Positions 1 through 7,014 of a stretch of DNA of 39,038 nucleotides are shown here, in pieces. The stretch covers positions 1-39,038 of IMG/VR virus record IMGVR_UViG_3300047478_000167; one strand, 5' to 3'. This DNA is from a virus. A program made the translations under genes and the position numbers. The notes below the pieces were generated by a model. The model was not told the DNA's origin. It worked only from the letters and a program-made list of their open reading frames with translations, and did not search any database. The first letter of the stretch is position 1. Each line of letters opens with the position of its first letter.

Positions 1-127
1 GACGCAATGGCAACCGGTAACGTTTACTTGAATGAAGTTTTACAATTCATAAAATTAAATAATCTCGATACGTTTTATCCCTGTTCAGAACACAGAGTAA
101 GGCGCACAACGATAAACGCAATAGGAG
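1..127. repeat. Left copy of 127-bp terminal direct repeat
   Basis: Bases 1-127 are identical to 38912-39038. The repeat lies inside a gene whose reading frame continues cleanly across the join, so the window is one full turn of a circular (or circularly permuted) genome of 38,911 unique bp. 127 is also a common largest k-mer in assemblers, so this is more likely an assembly overlap than a biological terminal repeat. Confidence 0.97.
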
Positions 128-132
128 ACTAA
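1..132 (+). CDS. Head-tail connector protein, C-terminal end (continues from 38522)
   Basis: This is the last part of the gene that begins at 38522 and leaves the window at 39038. Frame starts at base 1 and ends with TAA at 130-132. The tail of the protein is a charged helix followed by a segment ending in TTINAIGD. Joined across the circle the gene is 522 nt and encodes 173 residues. Its start overlaps the end of the portal gene, which is the usual position of a head completion or adaptor protein. Length and position resemble the DUF6712-type proteins seen beside portals in Bacteroidota phages, but that family assignment is from memory of the pattern, not a search. Confidence 0.85.
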   Translation, partial: DAMATGNVYLNEVLQFIKLNNLDTFYPCSEHRVRRTTINAIGD

Positions 133-135
133 GCA

Positions 136-408
136 ATGGCAAACACAATTAACGATTTACCACAAGTGCAATACCCAGCCGGAAACGGCGTATGCAATGG
201 AACGGATTCGGTAACGCCATCAAATACGGCTGATTTACCAAACCCTGGCTATTTCTCAGTAACTGTAGCAGGAAACGTGAAGTTCGATCCTATTCATGGG
301 GCTGCCGGACAAATCCGCGCATTTGAAGCCGGTGAGGTTTCTAAGTTTCGTGTAAAACGGATTTACGATACACTAACAACGGCAGCAGGAATTTTAATTT
401 ACTACTAA
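136..408 (+). CDS. Small phage structural protein, unknown role
   Basis: The 90-residue protein starts 3 nt after the connector stop and ends 1 nt before the tail-spike gene, so it is locked into the structural operon. It has no signal peptide or membrane segment. The sequence is rich in Gly, Asn, Pro and beta-branched residues (for example PNPGYFSVTVAGNVKF), which suggests a compact beta-rich virion protein. Its position between connector and tail spike would suit a decoration, neck or fibre-attachment protein. I do not recognise the family. Confidence 0.75.
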   Translation: MANTINDLPQVQYPAGNGVCNGTDSVTPSNTADLPNPGYFSVTVAGNVKFDPIHGAAGQIRAFEAGEVSKFRVKRIYDTLTTAAGILIYY

Positions 409-409
409 G

Positions 410-2590
410 ATGAATCTATCACTTGGATTTGGGCTGAATAAGTTTCGCAATGGGGCGTTGTTGAACCAAATACCTTTCAAATCAGATGCACTTTTCTGGC
501 TTGATGGAACTATACTTGATTTTGAAGGAACGAAGTATTTTGTCGATAAATCTGGCAATGACCGCAATTTTACTATTACGAATTATGACATTACGGCAAC
601 TAATGGATTTCCTTATAAATCAAAATCTACAATTTCAGCACCCGTGGCAGATGCAGTTTTAATTGCTGCTGATTTAAATAACTTTTTATATGCCTCAGAT
701 GGAACACCAAATCAGATACCCATTGTATCATTATTTCAGGATGTAGATTACGAACATAAATTATTTTGCAGACACGCAGAACAACAGGTGGATGCTGGAT
801 TAGTCGAAACATATGAAGCAAGGGTTTTGGATATAGTAATGTATTCTACTGTAAAAGCTAATGCAGATTTAACTGAATGTCAATCTTTCTTTTCTGTACC
901 AGTCGAAGTAACTACAAATGTATTATGGGTTTCAAAATTAGGGAATGATACAACCGGAAACGGGAGTAAGGTTAACCCATATTTAACTATCAGAAAAGCA
1001 GCAGTAAATAACCGTACTGTTTATATTAAAAGTGGCGTTTATTCAGAAAACCATAATGCAAGTGCAAGCGGTTATTGTCTGATTAATTCATCTACTACTT
1101 TTGTTGGTATTGGCAGAGTTGAGGTTTCTTCACAGGCTTCAGCAGCGCAGATATTTGGCATACTTGATACTAAAGTTTGTAATTTTAAAGGACTTTATGT
1201 AAATGATGCCGTTCGTAAATTTGGATTTAATTTCTTAGGAACAACGGCAAGGGCAGGAAGTGTAGAAAAATGCTTTGTAAACAATGCAACTAAACCAATT
1301 ATAGGAACAGCTATAAGTTATAAATTGATAAATAGCATACTTGACGGTAACTCATTTTGCGAAACAGGTAAGTTTTCCGAAACAATACAATCATGTAATT
1401 TCAATGTATCTATACTTACAGGCGGTGGTACAGGAAATGTTTTTAAATGCCATAACTCTAAGATTGTAGGTTTTTCAACTGCTTCAGGTAGTTTCTCATT
1501 AATAGAAATGATTGGAAATATAAGCACACTTTCATTGTTTTCAATTAATAGCACTCAAAATGGTGGCTCACTTGTATTTTTTGCAAATAAATTAGTAACA
1601 AGTATTACTCACAATCTCGGAGTACTTGACAGCGTATCTATCACTGATAATATTATTACTTCTACGGGTCTTGATATAGATGTCACTGTAAGCGTAGCGG
1701 AATCAGTTACTATTGAGCGCAATATACTATTGGCTTATACTGATAAATTTGCCAAAATAGCCGTAAATAAAGGAGTAACAGCTACGACTGTATCTATAAA
1801 GCACAATTACATAGAATCAAAAAATTTGGGCGACCCTGCTATCGCAGTTGGAAATGAATCAAATGTCAGTTACAATACCATTACAGGCACAATAGAAGGT
1901 AACAGAGTAAAAATGATAAGGGACTTTGTTCCAACAGCCCTACCAACATCTCACTCAATTGTCGTTTTTAATAATTCTCAGGTTGATATAATTAGCAATT
2001 ATATCTCAGGTGGAGGACTTGGAACGGTGTATAAAACAAAATCACTTGATTCGACTGGTAAAAAAGTTGCTTACAACTTAATTGAGAATTGCTCAAATGG
2101 ACTTGTTAATAAAGGCGTATGCAATTTAATGATTAGCAACAATACTGTTCTGAATTGCTACAAGGAAGGAGCGAATATAATTGACAATGAAACAGACGTA
2201 GCAACCGGAAACATATTCAAAAATAATATTATTGTTGATTTGCTTTCTGCCAGTGCCGCATATAACCATTTGATAAAATCGGCTACTGGCGAAACGACTA
2301 TTAACAATAACAGGTATTATTCTGCCAATAATGCAACTCCATACAATGCCGGTGGCGCAGATATAAACTTTGCGGCATGGCAAGCTCTTGGATTTGATGC
2401 TGATAGTTTAGAATCTAATCCCAATTTAACCAATTTTATACCAACACCCGTTGTCACAGGTGAAAATTTAGGTGAAGATTATAAAACCGGATTAGATATT
2501 ACAACTACATGGGGAAGTGCAACAACATTACCCGTAATTGTAGCAAAACAACAGGCTGCAACATGGCAAAAAGGTGCTTATATTCAGTAA
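410..2590 (+). CDS. Tail spike / receptor-binding protein with right-handed beta-helix
   Basis: 726 residues. The N-terminal about 160 residues begin with a short segment (MNLSLGFGLNKF) and a region resembling a lectin or laminin-like sandwich (DALFWLDG, FVDKSGNDRNFT). From about residue 165 the motif LWVSKLGNDTTGNGSKVNPY followed by TIRKAA is the classic entry into a pectate-lyase-like parallel beta-helix. The following 450 residues are repeated short strands full of Asn, Ser, Ile and Val with N-x-I/N-x-F rungs, as in such helices. The last 80 residues form a cap. It probably binds or cleaves the host surface polysaccharide. No catalytic acids can be assigned by eye. It is the longest protein of this operon and follows the connector genes directly. 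Confidence 0.8.
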   Translation: MNLSLGFGLNKFRNGALLNQIPFKSDALFWLDGTILDFEGTKYFVDKSGNDRNFTITNYDITATNGFPYKSKSTISAPVADAVLIAADLNNFLYASDGTPNQIPIVSLFQDVDYEHKLFCRHAEQQVDAGLVETYEARVLDIVMYSTVKANADLTECQSFFSVPVEVTTNVLWVSKLGNDTTGNGSKVNPYLTIRKAAVNNRTVYIKSGVYSENHNASASGYCLINSSTTFVGIGRVEVSSQASAAQIFGILDTKVCNFKGLYVNDAVRKFGFNFLGTTARAGSVEKCFVNNATKPIIGTAISYKLINSILDGNSFCETGKFSETIQSCNFNVSILTGGGTGNVFKCHNSKIVGFSTASGSFSLIEMIGNISTLSLFSINSTQNGGSLVFFANKLVTSITHNLGVLDSVSITDNIITSTGLDIDVTVSVAESVTIERNILLAYTDKFAKIAVNKGVTATTVSIKHNYIESKNLGDPAIAVGNESNVSYNTITGTIEGNRVKMIRDFVPTALPTSHSIVVFNNSQVDIISNYISGGGLGTVYKTKSLDSTGKKVAYNLIENCSNGLVNKGVCNLMISNNTVLNCYKEGANIIDNETDVATGNIFKNNIIVDLLSASAAYNHLIKSATGETTINNNRYYSANNATPYNAGGADINFAAWQALGFDADSLESNPNLTNFIPTPVVTGENLGEDYKTGLDITTTWGSATTLPVIVAKQQAATWQKGAYIQ

Positions 2591-2633
2591 GTAAAAAGGT
2601 TCACCTTTGGAACTTGTTTAATAAACAAACGCA

Positions 2634-2804
2634 ATGAAATACGAAATAAGATTAAGCAAAAGCGATGAATACTATTTCGTGATTAAAGCCAGAAACGGTG
2701 AAATTATCGCTACGAGTGAAATGTACAAAACAAAGCAATCCTGTAAAAAAGGTATTGCATCTGTAAAAAGGACTTGGTTGGCAAAAGTTGTTGACCTAAC
2801 TTAA
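2634..2804 (+). CDS. DUF1508 (UPF0339/YegP-like) small protein
   Basis: A 56-residue gene, ATG at 2634, TAA at 2802-2804. The sequence matches the single-repeat DUF1508 pattern: YYFVIKARNGEIIATSEMY, then TK, then a GIASVK motif. The family is small, alpha-beta, often found as one or two repeats in bacteria and phages, and its biochemical role is unknown. It lies between the tail-spike gene and the endolysin gene in the same orientation, 43 nt after the first and 11 nt before the second. Confidence 0.85.
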   Translation: MKYEIRLSKSDEYYFVIKARNGEIIATSEMYKTKQSCKKGIASVKRTWLAKVVDLT

Positions 2805-2815
2805 AAACATAAATA

Positions 2816-3238
2816 ATGAATATAACACCCCACATAGACATAAGAGAGTTAGTCCCGCCTGAAACGTGGCAGGAGTACAAAGATGAATCAGCAAAATTTA
2901 TCGATGCTAAGATTCCAATCCTGATTGAGAGTATCCGGGAACTTTGCGGCAACAAACCGATTACAATTAACAACTGGCACCGTGGCGGTTCGTTCCGATA
3001 CAGAGGGTACAGGCCTGCTAACTGCCCGGTAGGTGCGCTAAGATCGATGCACAAAGAAGGCATGGCGGTTGACTTTGATGTGAAAGGAATGACAGCCGAT
3101 GCAGTTCGGCAGGTAATCAGAGAGAACCAAACAGAACTGATTGAACTTGGCCTGACACGCATTGAAACCGGAATCACATGGGTTCATATCGACTGCAAAT
3201 ATACAGGATTACAAACCATTTACGAGTTTAAGCCATGA
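2816..3238 (+). CDS. M15-family peptidase, endolysin
   Basis: 140 residues, the size of a single M15A catalytic domain. The zinc and catalytic pattern is visible: SMHKEGMAVDFD (residues about 79-90, His and Asp ligands) and WVHIDCK (about 129-135, the final His ligand). GGSFRYRGYRP upstream matches the substrate-side region of these D-Ala-D-Ala or L-Ala-D-Glu peptidases. It should cut peptidoglycan stem peptides at the end of infection. There is no signal peptide, so export would depend on the holin encoded downstream. The start is 11 nt after the DUF1508 stop and its stop overlaps the next start by ATGA. Confidence 0.9.
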   Translation: MNITPHIDIRELVPPETWQEYKDESAKFIDAKIPILIESIRELCGNKPITINNWHRGGSFRYRGYRPANCPVGALRSMHKEGMAVDFDVKGMTADAVRQVIRENQTELIELGLTRIETGITWVHIDCKYTGLQTIYEFKP

Positions 3239-3573
3239 GAGCAACACTAATCACACTGCTAATACTACTTAGTACTACACTATTTGGACAGACTAAAGGT
3301 GATATAGTGCAGGTTTTCTTAGTTAAGGATGCCGGATTAACGGATCCGCTTAACTTCAAAATAACTAAAGGCAACACATATCAGGCCTTTTGTTTCGGTG
3401 TGCCGGTCAAAGGTAAGCAACCGGCAGACACTACCGGAGTACTCAGGATAAGCAATCCGAAAGCATTTAAGAAGAAACAAAAATACCTGCTAACAATTAA
3501 GATCAGCAATACCCGTACAGGCGAAACTTATCAAATGATTTCAATGGAAATAGCAACAGCATGGAAGCCTTGA
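3235..3573 (+). CDS. Secreted small protein in lysis region
   Basis: 112 residues with a clear signal peptide: MRATLITLLILLSTTLFGQ, probable cleavage after the FGQ or TLFG region. The mature part is about 90 residues, basic, with alternating hydrophobic strands (GDIVQVFLV, YLLTIKISNT) suggesting a small beta-sandwich. Start overlaps the endolysin stop (ATGA), so translation is coupled. Position in the lysis block suggests an envelope function such as an auxiliary lysis factor, but nothing in the sequence proves it. Family not recognised. Confidence 0.8.
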   Translation: MRATLITLLILLSTTLFGQTKGDIVQVFLVKDAGLTDPLNFKITKGNTYQAFCFGVPVKGKQPADTTGVLRISNPKAFKKKQKYLLTIKISNTRTGETYQMISMEIATAWKP

Positions 3574-3674
3574 TCTGGATTGCCGGAATTGTTTTACTGG
3601 CTATCTTTGTGCTGGAAATTATAGCCTATGCAAACAGCGAACAAGCTATCAAATCAATGAGGGATAAACAATGA
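3561..3674 (+). CDS. 37-residue membrane protein, holin-like candidate
   Basis: Starts with ATG at 3561, inside the last codons of the previous gene, and ends with TGA at 3672-3674, overlapping the next start by ATGA. The protein has one strong membrane helix (LIWIAGIVLLAIFVLEIIAY) and a short charged tail (SMRDKQ). Overlap at both ends is strong evidence that it is translated. Single-helix proteins of this size in a lysis block can be pinholins, holin regulators or antiholins. Confidence 0.7.
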   Translation: MEALIWIAGIVLLAIFVLEIIAYANSEQAIKSMRDKQ

Positions 3675-4450
3675 TTCTGAAAATTATGAACCGGATTCTA
3701 AACTACTTACTACTATCCGGGCTTATTGGTGTTGGGATTTATGCCGCATTTACGGCTGTGAAAGTTGATGAAAAGCCTAAAACAATTCAATTCGTAACCA
3801 GAAGTGCCGTTGATTCAACGCAGGTTAGGCAGTACATTGAACGTTTGCCGCAGCCAGTTTCAGTACCTGAACCGATACCCTGGGCTGAGATTACAACCGC
3901 AATCGTATCGATTACCATTGCCGCCGGTTCGGTTAATCTAAAGCGGTTCAAATCTAAAATATTTGACGAGATCAGGCAACTCAAAGAACAGATGCAGATA
4001 GTTGCAGATCAAAAGAACCGAGACAATGTAGATGCCATGCTGGTTAAGATCGAACAGGACGCTGCCGGATGGGTTGACGATGAGAACCTAAAAGCATTGA
4101 TCGAAGGAATCGGAAGCCGAACTAGGTCGTTTGTCAGGGACGTCATGCAGATGGATTTTAACGATGACTGCCTGGAAAAAGCAGTACTGAAGATGGGAGC
4201 CAGAACGCAGGACGGAAAACACCAGGTTAAGGACTTAGGATTCAGCAACTATTTTGAAGGCCGGATAAATGAGATCCGTTGCGTACAGTTAAAGCAGTTG
4301 AAAATAGACCTTACAAGACTGGTTAATGATAAACTGCACAATTCAAAGTATGAACGGTTCGGTGAAATCATTTGCCGGTTTCAGCGCAATTACATGAAAG
4401 AAGTTGTTAAACTTAGTCACGAAATCGGAGCAGGAAACCAGGCGGTTTGA
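3671..4450 (+). CDS. Membrane-anchored protein with large cytoplasmic or periplasmic domain
   Basis: 259 residues. Two hydrophobic segments are visible: residues about 9-28 (ILNYLLLSGLIGVGIYAAF) and about 71-88 (ITTAIVSITIAAGSV). Between them lies a Pro-rich stretch (LPQPVSVPEPIPW), which looks periplasmic, and after the second segment comes a 170-residue charged alpha-helical domain with coiled-coil character. Within the lysis block this could be an inner-membrane lysis partner or regulator. I do not recognise the family. Start is coupled (ATGA) to the 37-residue membrane gene. Confidence 0.75.
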   Translation: MILKIMNRILNYLLLSGLIGVGIYAAFTAVKVDEKPKTIQFVTRSAVDSTQVRQYIERLPQPVSVPEPIPWAEITTAIVSITIAAGSVNLKRFKSKIFDEIRQLKEQMQIVADQKNRDNVDAMLVKIEQDAAGWVDDENLKALIEGIGSRTRSFVRDVMQMDFNDDCLEKAVLKMGARTQDGKHQVKDLGFSNYFEGRINEIRCVQLKQLKIDLTRLVNDKLHNSKYERFGEIICRFQRNYMKEVVKLSHEIGAGNQAV

Positions 4451-4495
4451 CTGGGGTGTTATCCGCCTGGCTGTTCCGGTGTAAACTGAAGCGAT

Positions 4496-4732
4496 ATGAA
4501 GCGATTGTTCCGGGTAATCAAAGAAATACACAGCGAGAGCGGCAAATGGTCATCGAAGCGGGTCTATGGTGGCTTGATGATCATTGTTGTTTGCGTTTGT
4601 GCTGTTATGGGTAAGGAGCACACAGTTTTAGAGCCAATGATTTATTCAGCGGTCGGCATGATCGGATTCGGAACAGCGGTTAAGATTGCTGAAGCTATAA
4701 AAGGTAAAAAAGATGAAACAACTAATAATTAA
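4496..4732 (+). CDS. Holin, predicted
   Basis: 78 residues with two hydrophobic helices: about 26-39 (GLMIIVVCVCAVMG) and about 46-66 (LEPMIYSAVGMIGFGTAVKIAEA), separated by a short charged loop, with basic N terminus and Lys-rich C terminus. This is the class II holin layout and length. It should oligomerise in the inner membrane to release the endolysin. It is 45 nt downstream of the preceding gene and its 3' end overlaps the next gene by 20 nt. Confidence 0.75.
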   Translation: MKRLFRVIKEIHSESGKWSSKRVYGGLMIIVVCVCAVMGKEHTVLEPMIYSAVGMIGFGTAVKIAEAIKGKKDETTNN

Positions 4733-5282
4733 CATCGTTCTGGTTCTGATAATCCTGTTATTCGCAGGCCTGACATTCAATCAATGTTCAGTTAAGCGTG
4801 GTGCTCAGGCAGAGCTGACAAAAACCAATGCAGACTACATGGCACTAATCCGGGCGAAGGTTCGCATTGATACGGTTTATAAGGCCGGGGAAACTCAGGT
4901 AGTGAATAAGACGCATTTTAAGACGATTACAGACACTTTATATGTTGAAGGTGGCAAAGTCTATACAATGTATTTCGATTCAATCAGGACGCCTGAATTA
5001 ACACTGGACGCCAAAGTAACAGCATCCGACCTGAAAGCAATAGACTACACATATTCTGTAACAGAAAAGATAATCCGGGAACAAACGATATTAACCGATC
5101 ATGATACACTGGTTCAACTTGTCAGGCGCGGTCAGTTAATCGGTTCTATTGACGCCGGGTTACATTCGTATTCAGCTGGTCTGCAATGGCAAAGCCGGAA
5201 GCGGTTAGGGCTGACTGTGCGATATAATTTATACCAGTCTGAAAGGTGGGCTGCGTTTGGGGTGTCGTATCGGATTTATTAG
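4713..5282 (+). CDS. Membrane-anchored envelope protein, spanin candidate
   Basis: 189 residues. The N-terminal helix IINIVLVLIILLFAGLTF is followed by a Cys (NQCSVK) that does not fit a good lipobox, so a plain inner-membrane anchor is likely. The middle is Thr/Val/Asp-rich and predicted beta or extended (TVYKAGETQVVNKTHF). The last 40 residues alternate polar and aromatic residues like outer-membrane strands (GLTVRYNLYQ, AAFGVSYRIY) and the protein ends in Tyr, the typical last residue of outer-membrane barrels. A protein tied to the inner membrane with an outer-membrane-like end fits a one-gene spanin. It is the last gene of the late operon, followed by a terminator. Confidence 0.65.
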   Translation: MKQLIINIVLVLIILLFAGLTFNQCSVKRGAQAELTKTNADYMALIRAKVRIDTVYKAGETQVVNKTHFKTITDTLYVEGGKVYTMYFDSIRTPELTLDAKVTASDLKAIDYTYSVTEKIIREQTILTDHDTLVQLVRRGQLIGSIDAGLHSYSAGLQWQSRKRLGLTVRYNLYQSERWAAFGVSYRIY

Positions 5283-5295
5283 GCCGAAAGGTAAC

Positions 5296-5349
5296 GGGAC
5301 TGCAACCCATTTAAGTCATTGGTGAGTGACTAAATGCAGCAAGATCACC
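5296..5349 (+). ncRNA. Possible structured RNA with pseudoknot before terminator
   Basis: Between the last lysis gene and the terminator the transcript can fold as a segmented stem: CTGC 5300-5303 with GCAG 5336-5339, ATTT 5309-5312 with AAAT 5332-5335, AGTCA 5314-5318 with TGACT 5327-5331. The apical loop GGTGA (5321-5325) can pair with TCACC (5345-5349) just downstream, giving a pseudoknot. A terminator hairpin follows 7 nt later. It could be a small RNA, a 3'-UTR stability element or chance; no known family is recognised. Confidence 0.35.
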
Positions 5350-5356
5350 CAAAATT

Positions 5357-5381
5357 AAGCCGGTTCGCTCCGGCTTTTTTT
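5357..5381 (+). terminator. Rho-independent terminator of the late operon
   Basis: Stem AAGCCGG (5357-5363), loop TTCGCT, stem CCGGCTT (5370-5376), then a T run to 5381. It separates the structural/lysis operon from the early region. Confidence 0.9.
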
Positions 5382-5504
5382 ATGCGATTTGGCGAAATCA
5401 GCCAAAATCTGACTCCCAAAATGGGACAAATCAGTAAATTTCTAAAAATAATTTCAATTTATTTCGTAACACATTAATAATCAAACAAATATAAATTAAA
5501 AATA

Positions 5505-5530
5505 ATTACCTAATTACTTGCATAGGTAAT
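5505..5530. promoter_or_regulatory. Inverted repeat operator candidate over early promoter
   Basis: Perfect arms ATTACCTA (5505-5512) and TAGGTAAT (5523-5530) with a 10-nt spacer cover the predicted -33 element (5518-5520). The left arm ATTACCTA recurs at 5832-5839 and 9992-9999, both in short non-coding gaps before genes. Likely a repressor binding site. Confidence 0.55.
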
Positions 5531-5548
5531 AGTATTATAGTATCTTTA
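5518..5548 (+). promoter_or_regulatory. Early promoter, Bacteroidota type
   Basis: TTG at 5518-5520, 20-nt spacer, TATCTTTA at 5541-5548 (one mismatch to TAnnTTTG). It lies after the late terminator and 30 nt before the first early gene at 5579. Confidence 0.6.
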
Positions 5549-5578
5549 CTGCATAGAAACAACGTAAAACTTGAAGCC

Positions 5579-5773
5579 ATGAAAACAGTAGAGTTAACAA
5601 AAGGAACAAAGGTAAATGTATCTGATACATTTTTTTGTAAAGGTTATGAAGGTATAATCGTTAGCGAAGGTTTGACCACAAGCAAATACGGTGATACTGT
5701 TTATACAGTAAAAAAAACATCAGATAACACTGATTTTAATGTTGCTCCCGAAACAGTATCAGAAGTAAAATAA
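5579..5773 (+). CDS. Small early protein, unknown
   Basis: 64 residues, first gene after the late terminator and the predicted promoter at 5518-5548. Short and beta-rich (TKGTKVNVSDTFF, DTVYTVKKT), with the look of a small SH3- or KOW-like barrel, but no family can be named. Its place as the first early gene would fit a host take-over protein; that is inference from position only. Confidence 0.7.
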   Translation: MKTVELTKGTKVNVSDTFFCKGYEGIIVSEGLTTSKYGDTVYTVKKTSDNTDFNVAPETVSEVK

Positions 5774-5809
5774 CCAAAACATACTGCGCTATCGGCTAAA
5801 CGGGCATTT

Positions 5810-5823
5810 TGAACACACGTTCA
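5810..5823. promoter_or_regulatory. TGAAC-N4-GTTCA palindrome, site 1
   Basis: TGAACACACGTTCA in the non-coding gap between 5773 and 5881. Same 14-bp palindrome as at 16177 and 33934. If the same spacing holds here (9 nt to a -33, 20 nt to a -7), the promoter would be the weak TTA 5833-5835 / TAAAGTTA 5856-5863. A second small dyad TGTAA-AG-TTACA lies at 5854-5865. Confidence 0.6.
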
Positions 5824-5880
5824 CTAAAAGAATTACCTAATTAACTTTTAATTTGTAAAGTTACATAACTAAAACAAGCC

Positions 5881-6075
5881 ATGAAAAAAATTAACCTTCA
5901 CCCATCAAAAATTTGGTTTTTCCTTTATCCGATTTATGCAAATCTGATCGTATTCGGAAATGATTACGAAAGTGTTGCAGAAAGGATTATGAATGACTTT
6001 GACCTTACACCGGAACAATGGGGAGCCGTCCTTGATAACTGGGAGTACATTCATTCAACAGTATTAACCGATTAA
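5881..6075 (+). CDS. Small early protein, unknown
   Basis: 64 residues, no signal peptide. The N-terminal half has aromatic hydrophobic stretches (IWFFLYPIYANLIVF) that could be amphipathic or membrane-associated. The C-terminal half is helical and acidic (YESVAERIMNDFDLTPEQWG). It is preceded by a gap carrying the TGAAC-N4-GTTCA palindrome and an ATTACCTA copy, so it is probably regulated with the XRE gene 13 nt downstream. Function not recognised. Confidence 0.7.
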   Translation: MKKINLHPSKIWFFLYPIYANLIVFGNDYESVAERIMNDFDLTPEQWGAVLDNWEYIHSTVLTD

Positions 6076-6088
6076 ACTTAAAAACAAA

Positions 6089-6307
6089 ATGGTAACACCA
6101 ATCATCTACACAGGATCACAATTCAAGCACCTAAGAGAAAAACAAGGCGTATCGATTTATGCCTTATCGAAACAAACAGGCGTACCTGAGCAGACTATCA
6201 GCCTGTTTGAGCGTGAAGAACGGACGCTGTACGTGTCTACCTTAGCCAAACTATTAACCGGCCTGAACAGCCTTAAAACGCGCGGAAATGGAAAAGATGG
6301 TGAGTAA
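6089..6307 (+). CDS. XRE/Cro-C1-type HTH transcription regulator
   Basis: 72 residues, almost entirely one helix-turn-helix domain: KHLREKQGVSIYALSKQTGV (first helices) then EQTISLFEREER (recognition helix region), ending with a helix. No protease or dimerisation domain follows, so it resembles a small Cro-like repressor or activator. It lies directly downstream of the palindromes at 5505-5530 and 5810-5823, and is the best in-genome candidate to bind TGAAC-N4-GTTCA or ATTACCTA. Its 3' end overlaps the next gene by 20 nt. Confidence 0.85.
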   Translation: MVTPIIYTGSQFKHLREKQGVSIYALSKQTGVPEQTISLFEREERTLYVSTLAKLLTGLNSLKTRGNGKDGE

Positions 6308-6497
6308 CTGCTCGAACTGCCAGATGGCAACATACGCTGGAGGCAAATATCATGCATCGTGGTATTGTAACCTTGATGAATCACTGGAGCGCCGGACGTG
6401 GGTAAATCACGAAGATGAGGAAATTGCACACGAACTGCCAGCACCATACGATTGCCCGCTCAGAAACGAATCGATTGTGATAACTTTGAAACAATAA
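6288..6497 (+). CDS. Small Cys-rich, possibly zinc-binding protein
   Basis: 69 residues starting at ATG 6288, inside the regulator gene; a second in-frame ATG at 6297 is an alternative start. Cysteines are arranged as SNCSNCQ, WYCN and YDCPLR, a pattern fit for one metal site. Rich in acidic and aromatic residues. Such small zinc-binding proteins are frequent in early regions of phages of this phylum; the role is unknown. Confidence 0.7.
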   Translation: MEKMVSNCSNCQMATYAGGKYHASWYCNLDESLERRTWVNHEDEEIAHELPAPYDCPLRNESIVITLKQ

Positions 6498-6522
6498 CAA
6501 CCACTTTAACACCCCGAAACAA

Positions 6523-7014
6523 ATGGAAACGAAACATCACTGGAAAGTCCAGTTTAACTACGACTACATGGGCAGTTACTCCCTGCCGGACGGTAAAGAT
6601 GTAATCTTAACGATCAAAGAAACCCGCAAAGAAAAAGTAACCGGAACAGCCGGTAAAAAAGAGGACTGTTTTGTCTGCTACTTTCAGGAATCAGACAAAC
6701 CGATGATACTAAACCGAACAAACTGTAAAACGATTGAGAAAATCTACAAATCACCGTTCATTGAGGACTGGCCAGGGTTACGCATTCAGTTGGGAATAGA
6801 TACCGTTTCAGCCTTTGGAGAATCGGTAGAGGCGCTGCGAATCAGAAACGTTAAACCGGCCCCGGCAGTTCAGATCGACTACACCGCACAGCACGAAGCA
6901 CTCAAAACCTGCAAGACCTTAACCGAACTGCAAAAGGTTTATACCGGATTCACTGCAGATCAGAAAGCGGCTACAATCAACACGAAAGATTCATTAAAAA
7001 CTCAACTACAATGA
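6523..7014 (+). CDS. Putative ssDNA-binding/recombination partner of YqaJ exonuclease
   Basis: 163 residues. The N-terminal 110 residues read as a beta-rich OB-like domain (VILTIKETRKEKV, DCFVCYFQESDKPMILN) followed by the motif IEDWPGLRIQL and AFGESVEALRIR. The C-terminal 45 residues form a small helical tail. It ends in an ATGA overlap with the YqaJ-type exonuclease gene, so the pair is translationally coupled, as recombinase or SSB partners often are. The assignment to DNA binding is inference from fold impression and neighbour; no family name is claimed. The upstream leader contains the CACCCC motif. Confidence 0.65.
   Translation: METKHHWKVQFNYDYMGSYSLPDGKDVILTIKETRKEKVTGTAGKKEDCFVCYFQESDKPMILNRTNCKTIEKIYKSPFIEDWPGLRIQLGIDTVSAFGESVEALRIRNVKPAPAVQIDYTAQHEALKTCKTLTELQKVYTGFTADQKAATINTKDSLKTQLQ

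Noticed and set aside
2594-2608. Small inverted repeat AAAGG-TTCA-CCTTT after the tail spike
   Set aside because: Only 5 bp with no T run, so it is not a convincing terminator, and transcription must continue into the lysis genes.
2591-2633. GTTC...GAAC near 2604-2614 as another regulatory palindrome
   Set aside because: Arm order and spacing differ from TGAAC-N4-GTTCA and no promoter follows.
2710-3177. 155-residue open frame on the minus strand
   Set aside because: It lies opposite the M15 endolysin gene and the DUF1508 gene, has no promoter or leader, and its sequence shows no family motif; it is a shadow of the coding strand.
6089-6307. Temperate-phage repressor and lysogeny module
   Set aside because: An XRE protein alone is not enough; I find no integrase, excisionase, partition genes or attachment site.
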